Below are positions 5,463-6,466 of a stretch of 6,466 nt of DNA, piece after piece. Both the position numbers and the translations under genes were made by a program. Position 1 is the stretch's first letter; each line of letters opens with the position of its first letter. The notes under the pieces are model-generated. The model made no database searches and had not been told where the DNA came from. It was given only the letters and a program-made list of their open reading frames with translations. Source of the DNA: Candidatus Woesearchaeota archaeon (GTDB lineage Archaea; Nanobdellota; Nanobdellia; Woesearchaeales; GW2011-AR4); the NCBI GenBank assembly GCA_030631975.1, contig DAOVKD010000041.1, positions 1 through 6,466 on the forward strand, given 5' to 3'.

Positions 5463-6466
5463 ATGAGAACAAATGACATTAAAGGCATATTAGAGAAGAA
5501 TAAACTAGATTTTGCTTTGTTCTGCAATCTCGACTCAACAAAAATAACTCCAAATATGTTCTATTTTTCCGGCTATAATGGTTTGGGGGGTTTGGTAATC
5601 CCAAGAAAACAAAAGGAGTTTCTTGTCACTCCAAAAATGGAGGTTGAAAAAGCAAAAAATTCCAGGATTAAAAAGGTTTACTCAATGGAAAAAAAGAGAT
5701 TTTTTGAGTCTATCTTTAAGGTCATAAAAAAGAATAAAATTAAATCAAAGAAAATAGCAATAGACAATAACAATTTTACCTTAAATTCCTATAAACACTT
5801 TAAAAAACAGTTCAAAGGTGTAAAAACTAAAAACATCTCTTTAGATTGCTTAAAATTAAGGCAGATTAAAACAGACAAGGAAATTTTAATATTAAAAAAA
5901 TCCTGTAATTATGCTGATAAGATACTACGGAAAGCAATAGGAAGTTTCAAGGATTTCAAAACTGAGGCAGAAGTGTCTGCTTTTCTTGAATATGAAACGA
6001 AAAAAGCTGGTTTAGGTATTGCCTTTAACACAATTGTTGCTTCTGGAAGCAATGCAAGCATGCCACATTATGAGCCGCAGAATGTGAAATTAAAAAAAGG
6101 GTTTTGTGTAATAGATTTTGGGGTTATGTATAAAGGCTACTGCTCTGATACAACCAGGACAATTTATTTAGGTAAGATAAACAAAAAAGAAAAGCAAATT
6201 TATAATTTTCTTTTGAACGTGCAAACAAATTTAATTGAAAATACAAAAATTAATGAGCGCTGCAGCAAAATATATGAAGACTGCATAAAAAACCTGAAAA
6301 ATTATTCTAAGTATTTTATTCATGGTTTGGGCCATGGTGTTGGCGTAGAGATTCATGAACTGCCTAATTTAACATTAGACTCAAAAGATAAAATAATGGA
6401 AAACATGGTTTTTACAATAGAGCCAGGCGTATACATACCAAGGAAATTTGGAATAAGGATTGAGGA
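5463..6466 (+). CDS. M24 family Xaa-Pro aminopeptidase/dipeptidase (3' end beyond window)
   Basis: 334 complete codons are present before the window ends; the missing tail is probably about 15-25 residues. The enzyme is predicted to be a cytoplasmic metal-dependent (Mn/Co) pita-bread peptidase removing residues next to proline. Residues about 1-125 form the creatinase N-like domain (FYFSGYNGLGG); about 133-334 form the catalytic domain. All five metal ligands are visible: D218 (IDFG), D229 (CSDTTRT), H291 (GLGHGVG), E330 (TIEPG) and E334 (IRIE, the last full codon). Supporting histidines are H202 (MPHYEP) and H298 (VEIHE). The N-terminal domain and the SGSNASMPHYEP stretch favour aminopeptidase P/PepQ-type over methionine aminopeptidase. 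The ATG at 5463 is 28 nt from a good TATA box. It diverges from the M16 peptidase, which suggests a joint role in peptide breakdown (inference). Confidence 0.93.
   Translation, partial: MRTNDIKGILEKNKLDFALFCNLDSTKITPNMFYFSGYNGLGGLVIPRKQKEFLVTPKMEVEKAKNSRIKKVYSMEKKRFFESIFKVIKKNKIKSKKIAIDNNNFTLNSYKHFKKQFKGVKTKNISLDCLKLRQIKTDKEILILKKSCNYADKILRKAIGSFKDFKTEAEVSAFLEYETKKAGLGIAFNTIVASGSNASMPHYEPQNVKLKKGFCVIDFGVMYKGYCSDTTRTIYLGKINKKEKQIYNFLLNVQTNLIENTKINERCSKIYEDCIKNLKNYSKYFIHGLGHGVGVEIHELPNLTLDSKDKIMENMVFTIEPGVYIPRKFGIRIE

Noticed and set aside
1..6466. CRISPR array next to the Cas4-like gene
   Set aside because: No regularly spaced direct repeats of 20-40 nt were seen anywhere in the window.

Overview
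The window looks like a piece of an AT-rich archaeal genome, most likely a DPANN-type (Woesearchaeota/Pacearchaeota-like) lineage. Three things point this way. The tyrosyl-tRNA synthetase is of the archaeal/eukaryotic type. Each intact gene start has a TATA-like box about 26-29 nt upstream of its ATG and no Shine-Dalgarno sequence, as expected for leaderless archaeal mRNAs. Intergenic gaps between housekeeping genes are very short. The lineage name is inferred from style and not demonstrated.

Layout. Positions 1-123 hold the end of something cut by the window edge: a short open frame to 116 and three small stem-loops. On the minus strand, 124-969 encodes a stand-alone Cas4/RecB-like PD-(D/E)XK nuclease with the cysteine set of an iron-sulfur cluster. 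Positions 970-1412 contain its promoter, then the decayed 3' end of an IS4-type transposase (about 1046-1341, one frameshift, with the Y-R-E-K signature still legible), then the promoter of the next gene. On the plus strand, 1413-2996 encodes a 527-residue protein I cannot assign to a family; only its C-terminal ~60 residues look like a winged helix. This stretch of nuclease, transposase scar and orphan gene is the accessory-looking part of the window.

From 3133 the window is housekeeping in character. It holds tyrosyl-tRNA synthetase (3133-4209, +), an M16 zinc peptidase (4210-5418, -) whose stop codon abuts that of the synthetase with no spacer, and an M24 Xaa-Pro peptidase (5463 onward, +, cut by the window end with all five metal ligands already present). 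The two peptidase genes diverge from a 44-bp gap whose TATA boxes overlap, so they probably share regulation and may both serve peptide turnover.

No CRISPR array, cas1/cas2, tRNA or rRNA was found. I see no clearly demonstrable new multi-gene system; the best candidates for novelty are the orphan 527-residue protein and its association with the Cas4-like nuclease and the transposase scar.
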